A stretch of DNA of 64,000 nucleotides from Planctomycetota bacterium (GCA_018242605.1 JAFEBP010000007.1:287059-351058), one strand, 5' to 3'. Shown: positions 46,470 through 56,347, counted from the first letter of the stretch. Notes: generated from the letters alone by a model not told the origin. A program made the numbers and translations.

Positions 46470-47684
46470 CTAGGCGTACAGCCGCTTAACCCGCACGCCG
46501 CGCCTCCGCATCGGCTCGGACGCACTCCACAGCCGGTCCTCGGAAGCATCACTGGACAGCAACACCACCGCGTCGTCGGGAACTTCAGCGGGTGCGACGA
46601 TGACCCGCCCGAACCGGTGAACCCCGGCCGCGGCATCATCGATGATCCCAGCGATGCGCAGTCCTTGGCCCGCGAACACATCCAACACCGCCGCCGTATG
46701 CGGGCCCGCCCCGTACAGCCAGATCTCCCCGACGCCGTCGGCGCAGAGCTGCGATGCCACCTCGCGCACGCGTGCGGCGCGGCAAATGTTCGTCGCCCGC
46801 CTCGCCATCGGGGGAAGGACCGAGTCAATCCAAAGCAGAGCCGTGAGCCCCGCGTGCGTCGGACCGGACTGGGTCAAGAGCGATTCCACGCGGGATCGGG
46901 CCGCGTCGGACTCGCCGGCCATCGCCAGAGACAGCGGATCTCTCACCGTCGCAACATCACCCACAGGTAGCGAACTCCACGCGCCGGCCAATACGGCCGC
47001 TGCGCACTGTGCCTGAAGGGGCGAAGCGGAGAACTGGTCCAGATCGCGGAGGCGGTGCGTGTACAGCACCTCGGGCACCGCGGCGACTCCCATCGAACTC
47101 AGTCGCAGCCACAGGTCATGATCCTGCGCGCGGGGTAGGGATTCGTCATATCCCCCCACCGCGAGGACGGCGTCTCGCCTCAGCAGCATCGAACCGTGCG
47201 CGAAGGGGTTGCCAAGGCACAGTCGCCATCGCGACTCTCGTTCATCGCGCGGCGGCCGACGGATCGCAACCGTCGCTCCCGTGGAATCCGTCAGCGCAAA
47301 GTCGCTGCCCAACGCCGCCAAATGCGGGCGCCCCGCCATCGCCTGGACCTGAACCGCCAGTCGCTGCGGCTCGCACAGGTCATCGGCATCCATCCGTGCC
47401 ACCAGCGGACACGCGGTGCGTCGCAGGACATGGTTCATCGCCTTGGCGAGGTTCCCCTGTTCGAGTTGCTCCACCTTGATACGGGCGTCGAGGCACGCCA
47501 CTCGGGTCACCGCGTCGAGAGCCGGTCCGTCGGCACCGTTCGGCACGATCACGATCTCGATGTCGTCCAGAGTTTGGCGCAACACGCACCCCGCCGCGGC
47601 TTCCAGAGTCGCGGCGTCGCGGTGAACGGGCAGGGCTACGCATACGCGGGGCACCGTTTCTACATCGGCCGGATCGGTTGTCAT
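46470..47684 (-). CDS. Family 2 glycosyltransferase with C-terminal Rossmann-like domain
   Basis: The 404-residue protein has an N-terminal GT-A catalytic domain with VCVALPVHRD, MDADDLCEP (the DxD) and the acceptor-site pattern AQDHDLWLRLSSMG. About 60 residues of linker lead to a C-terminal domain of about 100 residues with GEIWLYGAGPHTAAVL and IAGIIDDAAAG, the glycine loop of a nucleotide- or CoA-binding Rossmann fold seen in sugar-modifying proteins. The fusion suggests a bifunctional enzyme that also binds a nucleotide-sugar or its product. The ATG at 47684 starts the protein cleanly. It is divergent from the GT4 gene. Confidence 0.82.
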   Translation of the reverse strand: MTTDPADVETVPRVCVALPVHRDAATLEAAAGCVLRQTLDDIEIVIVPNGADGPALDAVTRVACLDARIKVEQLEQGNLAKAMNHVLRRTACPLVARMDADDLCEPQRLAVQVQAMAGRPHLAALGSDFALTDSTGATVAIRRPPRDERESRWRLCLGNPFAHGSMLLRRDAVLAVGGYDESLPRAQDHDLWLRLSSMGVAAVPEVLYTHRLRDLDQFSASPLQAQCAAAVLAGAWSSLPVGDVATVRDPLSLAMAGESDAARSRVESLLTQSGPTHAGLTALLWIDSVLPPMARRATNICRAARVREVASQLCADGVGEIWLYGAGPHTAAVLDVFAGQGLRIAGIIDDAAAGVHRFGRVIVAPAEVPDDAVVLLSSDASEDRLWSASEPMRRRGVRVKRLYA

Positions 47685-47791
47685 GGCATGAACGCACGCC
47701 CCCGCAGCGCGGCAGCTCGTTCCCAGGAGCCACGGCGGCTCTCTCACCCCCCCTCTTCGGGCGGGGCTTCACCTAACGGGATGGAGGTAGA

Positions 47792-49009
47792 GTGCCGATA
47801 GACAGGGCACCTATGTCCGAGATCGTGGCTGATGCGCTCGTTGTCACGTTTACATACGGGGTATCACTGCGCACTTGGGCAGACACGGGCGGGATAGAAC
47901 GCGAGCTCGCACTATACGAACGGCTCGCCCCGTATTACGGTCGCATCCTGCTCGTGACCTATGGCGGGCCCGGCGATGAGTCGGTGCTCGCGCAGCACGC
48001 TCCCAACGGGTTTGAAATCGTCTGCAACAAGCACCGGCTTCCGCTGCCCACCTACGCCGCGGCATTGCCTGGCCTGGTCTCGTGCGCGCTCGGAAATGCC
48101 CAATCGGTGGTGGTGAAAACGAATCAGATGTGCGGCGGACGGGAAGCGGTCGCGATCGCAAGACTTCTGCGAGAGGAAGATCGCGCCACCGCGCTCATCG
48201 GCCGAGGCGGTTATCTGTGGTCGCGGATGGCGGCGTACGAATACGGCACTAACTCGATGCAGGCACGCGACGCCGCGGACACCGAATCAACGCTCTGTAC
48301 AGCCGCCGATATCGTGGTGGGTACAACGAGTGACATGGTGGCTGACCTGTGCTGGCGGTACGCCCTGGACCCGTCCCGCACCCGGACCATCCCGAACTAC
48401 GTGGTTCATTCCTCCGGATCGCCCCTCGAGCCCACGGCCAGAGTCCCCGGACTGGTGCTCTACGCCGGACAGTTGGTGAAGCGAAAGCGTGTGGACGTCC
48501 TCATCGAGGCCGTCGCATCGATGGAAGGCGACGCACGCGCGGGTGTGAAACTCGAGATCATCGGCGAGGGGCCGGAAGAAAGCGCCTTGCGCGAACTGTC
48601 CGCCCGCCTCAACGCGCCCGTCGTTTTCCGCTCCCGCGTGCCGCACGCTCAGCTCATCAAGCGCATGGCCGAGTGCGCGATCTACGTGCAGGCGTCCGAG
48701 ATGGAAGGCCACCCCAAGACCGTGCTCGAAGCCCTCGCCTCGGGCGCGGCGGTCATCGTCGCGAACACCCCCGGCCTGGGCGAAACGATCACGCACGGTG
48801 TCACCGGCCTGGTGATCACCAACACAAGCGAGGCGTTCGGCCAGGCCATCACCGAGTTGCTCGCGGATTCCGACTGGCGCGAGATCCTGGGCCAGGGCGG
48901 GAGCCGCTGGGCCCTTTCGAATCTCTCCCTGAACGCGATCGTGCCCAAGGAACTGGAAGCGCACCGAGCCGCAGCAGCACGTTCCTTCAAGGCTCTCCGC
49001 GCGGCCTGA
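47792..49009 (+). CDS. Family 4 glycosyltransferase
   Basis: The 405-residue GT-B enzyme has a GTG start just after GGAGGT; the Met eight codons in is a weaker start. The N-terminal half binds the acceptor; the C-terminal half has the retaining GT4 pattern LVLYAGQLVKRKRVDVLIEA, the E-x7-E motif in EGHPKTVLEALASGAAVI and the HGVTGL loop. It probably adds a sugar to a cell-surface glycan from a nucleotide-sugar donor. Its position next to two other glycosyltransferases and a KdsC-like phosphatase supports a polysaccharide locus. Confidence 0.87.
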   Translation: MPIDRAPMSEIVADALVVTFTYGVSLRTWADTGGIERELALYERLAPYYGRILLVTYGGPGDESVLAQHAPNGFEIVCNKHRLPLPTYAAALPGLVSCALGNAQSVVVKTNQMCGGREAVAIARLLREEDRATALIGRGGYLWSRMAAYEYGTNSMQARDAADTESTLCTAADIVVGTTSDMVADLCWRYALDPSRTRTIPNYVVHSSGSPLEPTARVPGLVLYAGQLVKRKRVDVLIEAVASMEGDARAGVKLEIIGEGPEESALRELSARLNAPVVFRSRVPHAQLIKRMAECAIYVQASEMEGHPKTVLEALASGAAVIVANTPGLGETITHGVTGLVITNTSEAFGQAITELLADSDWREILGQGGSRWALSNLSLNAIVPKELEAHRAAAARSFKALRAA

Positions 49010-49015
49010 TACCGA

Positions 49016-49675
49016 TCATCGTTTGGACTTCTTCGCTGGCCGGCGGGCGGACGCCTTGGCGTTCGCTTTCGCGATGGAAGCTCGGAACCAATCGCACACT
49101 TCCCGCACCGCGCCGTGCCCACCGGGGCGAGTCGTGACGGCCGCGGCGACAGCGAGCACCTCCGGGTACGCGTCGGCCACAGCGATCGGCAATCCCACGT
49201 GCTTCATGCATGGCAGGTCGTTGACGTCGTTGCCGACGTACGCCACCTGCTCGGGCTCCAGGCCGCGTTCACCGATCAATCGCAGAAGCACCTCCAGCTT
49301 GTCGTCGATCCCCTGATGGCACTCGAGCTTGAGCTTCTTGCAGCGAGCCCCCACCACCGGGTTCTGCTCCTTGCTCACCACGAGCATGGGCATCCCCAGG
49401 TCCGCGAGCATGCCGATGCCCAAGCCATCGGACCGGTTGCACACCGCGGCCTCGGTGCCGTCCTGCATCACGATCACAGTGTTGTCGGTCATCACCCCGT
49501 CGAAATCAAAAACGAGAAGGCGGATGTCTGCGAGCACCGCCGCGCGAGGGGAACCGGAGGAACGAGGTTTTTTGGATTGCTTCACGAGCGACTGTAGTGC
49601 CGACGAAGAGTCGAACAGCGGAACGGGCCGGATCGTCAGGCCCGCGGGCTGCGCGGCAGCGTGAGGCAGAAACAA
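49016..49675 (-). CDS. HAD-family phosphatase, KdsC-like
   Basis: KdsC hydrolyses 3-deoxy-D-manno-octulosonate 8-phosphate to Kdo, a step in lipopolysaccharide core synthesis; close relatives act on other sugar phosphates. The 219-residue frame has the HAD motif LLVFDFDGVMTDN, VVSKEQNPVV, the lysine block CHQGIDDKLEVL and YVGNDVNDLPCM. A basic tail (AKASARRPAKKSKR) is extra. The long frame overlaps the end of the kinase gene by 40 bases; a GTG at 49585 gives a usual-sized 189-residue protein and is a good alternative start. No other Kdo gene is in the window. Confidence 0.82.
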   Translation of the reverse strand: MFLPHAAAQPAGLTIRPVPLFDSSSALQSLVKQSKKPRSSGSPRAAVLADIRLLVFDFDGVMTDNTVIVMQDGTEAAVCNRSDGLGIGMLADLGMPMLVVSKEQNPVVGARCKKLKLECHQGIDDKLEVLLRLIGERGLEPEQVAYVGNDVNDLPCMKHVGLPIAVADAYPEVLAVAAAVTTRPGGHGAVREVCDWFRASIAKANAKASARRPAKKSKR

Positions 49676-51810
49676 GCGCCGCCGCCCTTGGCCGCGTCGG
49701 CCAGATCAAGGTTCCCGCCCAGTTCCTTCGCCAACCCGCTCGCGATCGCAAGCCCCAGGCCCAGGCCCGGAATGGCCCCGTGACCGTGGCGCTCGCCGCG
49801 AACGAAAGGCCGGAACAGGCGGGATGACTCGGCGCGAGCAATCCCCGGCCCGAAGTCCCTCACGCACAGTTGCAGTTGTGAATCGTTCAACGCGAACGAC
49901 AGGCAAACTCGCTTGTCGGTCGCCTCGGACGCGTACTTGCAAGCGTTGTCCACCAGGTTGAACACGATCCGTTCCAGGATCCCCGCGTCAGTCTCGATGA
50001 CGCGGGAGTCGCTCTGGTCGCCCTCCACGCACAGGCTCATACCCGATTGCTCGCACCGCGCGGCCAGCGGCCGCTTCAGTGAAGTGACGAGGTCCGCGAC
50101 CGTGATCGCCGCGATCGCCTTGGTGGTGCGTTTGCCGCTCAATCTCGCGTAATCAAGCACGCTCTCAACGATGCGGGCCAATCGCTGGCTCTCGCTCTTG
50201 AGCGTGCCGAAGTAGGTCATCCGCGCGTCCTCATCCTGCACCATGCCGTCGGCGAGCATCTGTGAATACAGGCAGAAGGTCGTCAGCGGCGTGCGAAGCT
50301 CGTGCGTCACGGCGGAGACGAACCGCCCTCGCCGCTCGGCCAGTTCGAGAGACGCCCGCAGCACCAGCGCCGTCACGATGACAGCCGCGAGCGCGGCGAT
50401 CCATGTGACCAGCACGGTCGTCCGCACCGGCGACCATGAGGGCATCAGCGCCGGGGCCGCCGGGGGCAGCACCAGTTCCGCAGGGATCGCCGCGAGCGTG
50501 CGGCCCAGAACTTCCTGATCCGCCGCAAGCCTGGAGGGGTCCACCACGGGCCGAAGCGAAGCGGTGGGCAGCAGGTCCTTCGCTGAGGCCAGCAGCATCG
50601 CGCGCAACGCCGGCCAGTCAAGCCAGAACCCCTGGTGCACGCATCGCTCCCCGAAGTCCACCTCCCGAACGAACAGCAACTCGGGCTCGGACTCGGCCAC
50701 GGGCACCCAGCGAGCGACGAACTGTCCTTGTTTCACACCCGGCCCCATCGCGGAATCATCCGCCTCGCTCCGCAAAGCGTCTCCGGCGACTGTGCTCTTT
50801 TCGCTCTCTGACGCTTTGCCCATGAGGCCCGCGTCGGTGAGGTCCTTGCCGGCCCCCGAACGCCTGCCCGGAGCCTTGGCCGTCGACCCCGGCGCGAGAA
50901 TCGCTCCGGCCGATGCGCCGGACTTGTACAGAGCTCCATCACCGTCAGCCCGATCGATCTTCTTGTGTTCCTGATCCTTGCGTTCCTCATCCGCCCCATC
51001 AGCCTTCTTCGCCGGAACCTCCTTGTCCGTCACGGGCCCAATAGCCGCCTGAGGTTTGCCGACGATGCTGTTCCGGAGGCTGTTCTCCCCCACCGCTTTG
51101 GCACGATCTGTAGCCTGTTGACGGGCTTGATACTCGTTGACGAGCGAAAGGTCCGAACTCTGCTGCTGCAAGACCTGAACCGGTGGCGTGGACCCCGGCG
51201 CCACGCCAGACTCGGCCCGATACACCTGCTGCGGCTCCGCCGCGCCCGGCGGCGTCGACGGCAGGCCGCCCGTCGGGCTCGCGAAGGTCGGTTCATTGAA
51301 AGTGAGAACCTGAGCAGGCAGAGGCTTGATCAGCGCCTCCAGCTTCGCCAGCTTCTCCGCGGCGGAAGCCACCGCGTACCCCGACACATACACCCCCTCG
51401 GCGAGCCTGACCTCGTTCTCCCTGGGCACCTGTGGCGAGCTCAGTCCCTGCGCTCCGTCATCCTGGAAGTGCAGCCGAACGTACTCATCCGGCGGGGACA
51501 GCAGCGGTGACGGAACCATAACGTCCCGGCTGCCCGGAGCTTTGTTGATGTTCGCGAAGGCAAGGTCCGCCGCGTAGAAAGGCTGGTATTCAAAGTACGG
51601 CCGCGCCGCCTCGCGGGCGATGATCGGCGTGAGCGCCGAATCCATGCGCCACAGCACAAGCCGGATGGCCTCCTGCCGCTTGGTCGCTGCGCGGGCTTCC
51701 ACTTCCAGCCGCTCGAGTCTCAGCACATGGAACGTGAGCCAAGCCAGCCCGCCAAGTACGGCCAGAACGCACGCCGCGAACCCAAGGACCGTAAGACGCC
51801 CGCGCATCAT
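49636..51810 (-). CDS. Membrane sensor histidine kinase
   Basis: The 724-residue kinase has an N-terminal membrane helix (LTVLGFAACVLAVLGGLAWL), a large external domain of about 430 residues including an Ala/Asp/Lys-rich low-complexity stretch, then a second helix (TTVLVTWIAALAAVIVTALVL). The catalytic core follows with H-box SAVTHELRTPLTT, N-box LVDNACKYA, G1 DFGPGIA and G2 GLGLGLAIA. It autophosphorylates on that His and should pass phosphate to the adjacent regulator, with which it shares an ATGA start/stop overlap. The external domain is not a known sensor fold, so the signal cannot be named. Confidence 0.92.
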   Translation of the reverse strand: MMRGRLTVLGFAACVLAVLGGLAWLTFHVLRLERLEVEARAATKRQEAIRLVLWRMDSALTPIIAREAARPYFEYQPFYAADLAFANINKAPGSRDVMVPSPLLSPPDEYVRLHFQDDGAQGLSSPQVPRENEVRLAEGVYVSGYAVASAAEKLAKLEALIKPLPAQVLTFNEPTFASPTGGLPSTPPGAAEPQQVYRAESGVAPGSTPPVQVLQQQSSDLSLVNEYQARQQATDRAKAVGENSLRNSIVGKPQAAIGPVTDKEVPAKKADGADEERKDQEHKKIDRADGDGALYKSGASAGAILAPGSTAKAPGRRSGAGKDLTDAGLMGKASESEKSTVAGDALRSEADDSAMGPGVKQGQFVARWVPVAESEPELLFVREVDFGERCVHQGFWLDWPALRAMLLASAKDLLPTASLRPVVDPSRLAADQEVLGRTLAAIPAELVLPPAAPALMPSWSPVRTTVLVTWIAALAAVIVTALVLRASLELAERRGRFVSAVTHELRTPLTTFCLYSQMLADGMVQDEDARMTYFGTLKSESQRLARIVESVLDYARLSGKRTTKAIAAITVADLVTSLKRPLAARCEQSGMSLCVEGDQSDSRVIETDAGILERIVFNLVDNACKYASEATDKRVCLSFALNDSQLQLCVRDFGPGIARAESSRLFRPFVRGERHGHGAIPGLGLGLAIASGLAKELGGNLDLADAAKGGGACFCLTLPRSPRA

Positions 51811-52526
51811 GAGGCGCCCCCGTCATCGCACCCGTCCGACGCGAGCATGTACCCCTTCTGCCGCACGGTCACAATCACCGCCGGGTTGGCTGAGTTGTCC
51901 CTCAGCAGTTCACGCAACCTCGCGATGGTCATGTCTACGGTCCGGGTGTGCATGCCCCGGGGGTCAAGCCCCCAGACTCGCTGGAGCAGTTCGTCGCGTG
52001 CCACCGCACGGCCGCGGTTTCGCACGAGATACCCGAGTGTCTCGGCCTCTCGCTCGGAGAGCTGTTCACGCTCCCCCCCTTCAAAGACCACCTCGCGCCG
52101 CTCGAGATCGATCGTGCGGCCCGCCACTGTCGTCTTTCCGGTGCCGCGGGGTCGCTCCGGCGAGCGTCTGAGCACCGCGGCGACCCTGGCCAGCAGTTCC
52201 GTGGCGCTGAAGGGCTTCACGACATAATCGTCGGCCCCGTCGCGCAGCCCCCTCACCCGGTCCTGCTCCTCGCCCTTGGCTGTCAGCAGAATCACCGGCA
52301 GCGAAGGCTTGGCGTTGCGCAGCTCCTTCAAGACCGTGAACCCGTCCATCTTCGGCATCAGCACGTCCAGAAGCACCAGGTCAACCTCGGCGGTCAGCGC
52401 GGTGTCGAGCCCGGCCCGGCCGTCCGCGGCTTCCAGCGGCTGGTACCCGGAAAACTTCAGCGCATCACACAGGCCGCGCCGGATCGCGCTGTCGTCTTCC
52501 ACCACCAGAATTCGTGCCGCGGCCAT
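51807..52526 (-). CDS. OmpR/PhoB-type response regulator
   Basis: This 239-residue regulator pairs with the kinase whose gene overlaps its end. The receiver domain has the acidic pair E10/D11/D12, phosphorylation site Asp54 in LLDVLMP and Lys104 in YVVKPF. The C-terminal winged-helix domain (about 135-230) has LSEREAETLGYLVRNRG and the recognition-helix region TRTVDMTIARLRELL. Phosphorylation should drive binding to target promoters; the targets may include the adjacent VIT/VWA and TPR genes, but no repeat operator was recognised. Confidence 0.93.
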   Translation of the reverse strand: MAAARILVVEDDSAIRRGLCDALKFSGYQPLEAADGRAGLDTALTAEVDLVLLDVLMPKMDGFTVLKELRNAKPSLPVILLTAKGEEQDRVRGLRDGADDYVVKPFSATELLARVAAVLRRSPERPRGTGKTTVAGRTIDLERREVVFEGGEREQLSEREAETLGYLVRNRGRAVARDELLQRVWGLDPRGMHTRTVDMTIARLRELLRDNSANPAVIVTVRQKGYMLASDGCDDGGAS

Positions 52527-52587
52527 GCGTGAAGCTCTCCGTTTAACGTACCAACTGTATCGACACCGCCGAGCCGGCCCGCTCGCC

Positions 52588-54864
52588 TCAGGGCTGCTTC
52601 ACCAGGACGCGTTCCTTGCCGAGTTGCACGAGCACCTCTCCGCCCTGCGCCAACATCGCGACCCGATTCTCCTTCTGCAACTGCTCGACCACTCGCAGGT
52701 ACTCTTCGGTCCCGAACTCAACGGTGCGGTCTGGCTTGGCGTCGTCCTGGTCCATGATCTGCGAATCCACCCAGCGGTTGTTGCGCTGGTAGAGCGTTGA
52801 GTTGCCAACCTGCAACACCCCCCGGACCTCGACGCTGCGCATCTTGTCATCCATGTACGAGACTCTGCCCGGCGCGGCATTGCTCTTTGTGGACGCGTCC
52901 TTGCCCTGCCCCGCATCTCCGGCGCTCGCGAGCGCCTTGAGATTCAGTTCCTGGTTCACCCCTCCACCGCCTGCCCGCGCGGGCATCCGCTGCTGGAGGT
53001 GGTCCATGGCTTCGGCCCGTAGCGCGGGCATCGCGGCGGGCGAAACGTCCAGCCCTTCGCGGGCCAGGAACGCCGTGTACTCCGTCAGTATGCCGTACCG
53101 AGTCGAGAGGCGGATCACTTCGTCGACCAGTTCCTTCATTCTCGCGTCCGCCACGCCAACGCTCCCCTCGGCGCTCGCCTGGCGCACCTCATCGAGCAGG
53201 GCCGCGATCTTGCGGCTGGCCCACATTCTGGGCACGAAGTCGTTGCGCATGGTCGCTGAACCAGGGTCAAGCTTCACCCGCACCTCGCCTCCCTCCTCTC
53301 CCGCGATCTTGAGAGTCACCGGACGATCCCCGATGAACTGCCCCAAGATCAATACCTGATCGCCCTCGAAGAAGTCGGGCAGTTCTCCGGGCTGCACTTC
53401 CCGCACCGCGCGGGTATCCACCGCTCCATCGCCATCGACCACCGCAAGCCGCGGCACTCCCATGACCGGCCCGGCCAACCCCTTGAACACGCGCGACACC
53501 TTGATCTCCACGTCCTCGTCGGGCAGCACAAACGTGCTCATGCCCCGAGACTGTTGGGAGATCGCGTTGAGCAGCGGGGTGTTGACGTCTAGCCCCACGC
53601 CGAACGTGAACACGCGCCGACCGATGGCGTTGGCGGTCTTCACTGCCTCGCGCAGCCTCGCTTCATTGCGCTCGCCGATGGTCGGCAGGCCGTCGGTCAG
53701 GAAGAGCACCAGCGGTAGCATCCCCGGCGTGGGCTTTGGCCGCAAGGCCTCGAGCAGCGCATCGTGGATGTTGGTCCCGCCCTGAGGCACGATGGCCGTG
53801 ATGTACTCACGAGCCGCCTTCACCGTCTGAGCGTCCTTGGCGACCGGCTTCTCTTCGAACGACCGCACCGAATCTGAATAGTCGAAGATGTTGAACATCT
53901 CGCCTTCGTCCAGGCCATCCACCACCGACAACGCCGCGGCCTGCGCCTGCTTGATCTTCTCGCCCCGCATCGATCCCGACCGATCTATCACAAGCACCAC
54001 CTCGCGCTTCTGCTTCACGGCGCCCGCGGGTTTGGTCGGCACGCCGCCCAGCATCATGAAGTACCCGCCTCCGTGCGGCCCGAGTTGTGAATCCGGGTAC
54101 GTGAACACGGTGAACCCCGGCCCGTCGTTGCCCGCCGCCTTCACCAGGTACGACAACCGCAAAGTCCCCACGGAAGCGCCCGGCCCCTGCACCTTAGCCA
54201 AAGCCCGGTTGGGCGTGTTCAAAGACACCGCCAGCGTGTGACTGGGTGAGTACACCGTCGTGATCGGTGCGTTGCTGCGGATGTCGAACGAGACCGACCA
54301 GTTGCAACTCGCGTGAGCGAGCGAGTTACTCCGCAGTAGTACGTAATCCACGCGGCCATCCTCGGACGTCAGGACCTGTTCCATGGTCAGACGAAGTTTC
54401 TGCGTGCCGCCCGCGGGGATCGGGAAGACGCTGGTTTGCACCAGGTTCATGCCGATGAACTCCACCAGCGCCGGGTCGCGGGTGCTGCGCACGATCTCGT
54501 CGTAGATCCGCCGCGCGTCCTCGCGTTTGAGCAGTTGCGCGGTCGGCTCGGGCCCCACGCCGTCATACTGCAATGAGCGCACCGCCACGCCGTCGGCAAC
54601 GGGGAAGACAAGCACCGCCTCTTGCGGGCGCCCGCTGGGGTTGCGGATAGTCATCTCCAGTTCCGTGGTCGCGACCTGATCGACGATCTCGACCCGGGCG
54701 GCCACGTCCGAAAGCACCACCGCCTCGCCGCGGGGCGACCAGACCGGCCTGTGGTGTTGCTGCGGCAGGATCAACTGCGGACGCGGCGGGGGCATGGGCG
54801 TCACCTGTGCCCACGCCGTACCAACACCTACCAGCGACGCCGCGATGATGCTCAAGATCCTCAT
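52588..54864 (-). CDS. Secreted VIT/VWA-domain protein
   Basis: The 758-residue exported protein has a signal peptide (MRILSIIAASLVGVGTAWA) and GGGAG nine bases before the ATG. An N-terminal VIT domain (VATTELEMTIRNPSGRPQEAVLVFPV, with the DARRIYDEIVRSTRDPALVE segment) is followed by a VWA domain with an intact MIDAS (DRSGSM, T and D in FLTDGLP). VIT-VWA proteins resemble the inter-alpha-trypsin inhibitor heavy chain family and often stand near sortase or exosortase-type systems. The C-terminal 150 residues are unlike known domains. It lies 61 bases upstream of the response regulator on the same strand. Confidence 0.88.
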   Translation of the reverse strand: MRILSIIAASLVGVGTAWAQVTPMPPPRPQLILPQQHHRPVWSPRGEAVVLSDVAARVEIVDQVATTELEMTIRNPSGRPQEAVLVFPVADGVAVRSLQYDGVGPEPTAQLLKREDARRIYDEIVRSTRDPALVEFIGMNLVQTSVFPIPAGGTQKLRLTMEQVLTSEDGRVDYVLLRSNSLAHASCNWSVSFDIRSNAPITTVYSPSHTLAVSLNTPNRALAKVQGPGASVGTLRLSYLVKAAGNDGPGFTVFTYPDSQLGPHGGGYFMMLGGVPTKPAGAVKQKREVVLVIDRSGSMRGEKIKQAQAAALSVVDGLDEGEMFNIFDYSDSVRSFEEKPVAKDAQTVKAAREYITAIVPQGGTNIHDALLEALRPKPTPGMLPLVLFLTDGLPTIGERNEARLREAVKTANAIGRRVFTFGVGLDVNTPLLNAISQQSRGMSTFVLPDEDVEIKVSRVFKGLAGPVMGVPRLAVVDGDGAVDTRAVREVQPGELPDFFEGDQVLILGQFIGDRPVTLKIAGEEGGEVRVKLDPGSATMRNDFVPRMWASRKIAALLDEVRQASAEGSVGVADARMKELVDEVIRLSTRYGILTEYTAFLAREGLDVSPAAMPALRAEAMDHLQQRMPARAGGGGVNQELNLKALASAGDAGQGKDASTKSNAAPGRVSYMDDKMRSVEVRGVLQVGNSTLYQRNNRWVDSQIMDQDDAKPDRTVEFGTEEYLRVVEQLQKENRVAMLAQGGEVLVQLGKERVLVKQP

Positions 54865-54988
54865 GACCGGGTCTCCCGGCGGCACGCTCGGCAAGAGCGC
54901 TATTCCGCCGTAGAGTGATACACCCGAAACCCGGTTGAGTGCGCAACTCCTTTGTAACCACCACCTCGCGCACGGCGACCTATGGCTC

Positions 54989-56200
54989 TTACTGCTCGGG
55001 CACCGCGGCGAGCAACTTCGCCGCCGTCGCGTTGCGCGGATCCACCTCCAGCGCGGTCTTGTAGCTCTGCTTGGCCTGCGCGAGCAGATTCATGTCCTGC
55101 TGAGTCATCCCCAGAAGCACGAGGTTGTCGCCAGTCTTGGCGAGTTTCGCGGCCTGCTGGAAGTTCGACAGCGCCGCCGGCAACTGCCCGGCCTGCCTGC
55201 TCATGAGACCACGGAGCACATACCCGTCCGGCGATTGCGGCGCCATCGCCACCAGCCGTCCCGCGGCGGCCTTGAGGTGCATGCTGTCCCGCAGAATGAA
55301 CGCCGTTTCGCCCAGCCCCTTCCACGCCGCGACATCGCTCTGTCCCTGCTGATCGCGGGTCAGTTCCAGGTACACCGTGCGTGCCTCCACCGTGCGGTCA
55401 AGCTGCGTGAGGCAGCGGGCGTGCATGTGCATCAGGTCGCGGCGGTGGTCTCCGCCGCCGTTTTCGAGCATGCGCGTGAGATTCGTGTCCGCCTCGGCGA
55501 ACTTCTGATTGGCCATTTGGGCCCGCACCAGGCTCTCGATGATCATCGCGTCATCCGGGGCGAGCAGGCGAGCGTCCTGGAAGAGCTTTTCCGCCGTGAC
55601 GCTGTCGCCCCGGAGCATCGCGATGTTCCCCAGCGACTGCTTCACGCCCGCGTTGTTGGTGAAGTTCCCCGCGCGGGATTCCAGGTACGCCTTGGCCTCG
55701 TCCACGCGGCCCAGGTCGATCAGCATCTCCGAGGCGGCGATGCAGTACTGCGCGTTGGCGCCGTCCAGTTCGGCGGCCTTCTGATAGTGCCCGAGCGCCT
55801 CTTCCTTCCGGGCCACACGCTCGCAGAGCACGCCCTGGTAGTACTGGGCTTCGACGTTGGTTGCTTCGATCTCCGACGCCTGCGCGAAGCACGCGCTGGA
55901 CTTCTCAAGATCGTTCATCTCGAGATACACGCGCCCCTTGAGCACGTGCGACTTGGCGACCTTTGGATTCAGGCTCAGCGACCGATCCACATGCCGAAGT
56001 CCCTTCTCGAGATCGCCCGCGAGGAACGCCTGATGCGCCATCTGGTATTCGGTGGCGGCCTTGAGGCCGTCCATCTTCACTTTCGCGGCGGACATGTGCT
56101 CGGCCGTGTAGTTGCCGTGGGAAGCACACCCACCCGCCCAGGCGGCGGCGGCGAGGGTGAGAAGGCGTGCAGCGGTAACGATCGGACGGTGGTTGCTCAT
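54989..56200 (-). CDS. TPR-repeat lipoprotein
   Basis: The 403-residue protein has a lipoprotein signal peptide ending in the lipobox AGGC (about residues 21-24) and GGGAG before the ATG. The body is made of tetratricopeptide repeats (for example AKSHVLKGRVYLEMNDLEKSSACF and YYQGVLCERVARKEEALGHY), roughly nine or ten of them. Such proteins act as periplasmic assembly scaffolds; PilF/PilW-type lipoproteins help secretins assemble. Since a secretin gene lies directly upstream on the same strand, a secretin pilot or assembly role is plausible but not shown. The frame continuing to 56338 would cross a terminator hairpin and is rejected. Confidence 0.85.
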   Translation of the reverse strand: MSNHRPIVTAARLLTLAAAAWAGGCASHGNYTAEHMSAAKVKMDGLKAATEYQMAHQAFLAGDLEKGLRHVDRSLSLNPKVAKSHVLKGRVYLEMNDLEKSSACFAQASEIEATNVEAQYYQGVLCERVARKEEALGHYQKAAELDGANAQYCIAASEMLIDLGRVDEAKAYLESRAGNFTNNAGVKQSLGNIAMLRGDSVTAEKLFQDARLLAPDDAMIIESLVRAQMANQKFAEADTNLTRMLENGGGDHRRDLMHMHARCLTQLDRTVEARTVYLELTRDQQGQSDVAAWKGLGETAFILRDSMHLKAAAGRLVAMAPQSPDGYVLRGLMSRQAGQLPAALSNFQQAAKLAKTGDNLVLLGMTQQDMNLLAQAKQSYKTALEVDPRNATAAKLLAAVPEQ

Positions 56201-56292
56201 GGCGTTTCTCCCGAGTTGGAGCGGCGTGTGCCCGCCCCCTCTCAGATCGGATGATCGATACAGACGGATGAACGATCGCGACCCCTTCAAGC

Positions 56293-56321
56293 AAGAAAGG
56301 CCGCGCATACCGCGCGGCCTT
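56293..56321 (-). terminator. Rho-independent terminator between secretin and TPR genes
   Basis: AAGGCCGCGC (56297-56306) pairs with GCGCGGCCTT (56312-56321) over a five-base loop; on the minus strand it is followed by TCTTGC. It separates the secretin gene from the TPR gene, so the two have separate transcripts or partial readthrough. Confidence 0.7.
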
Positions 56322-56347
56322 CCCCACACCTGCCCCATTCCGGTCGC

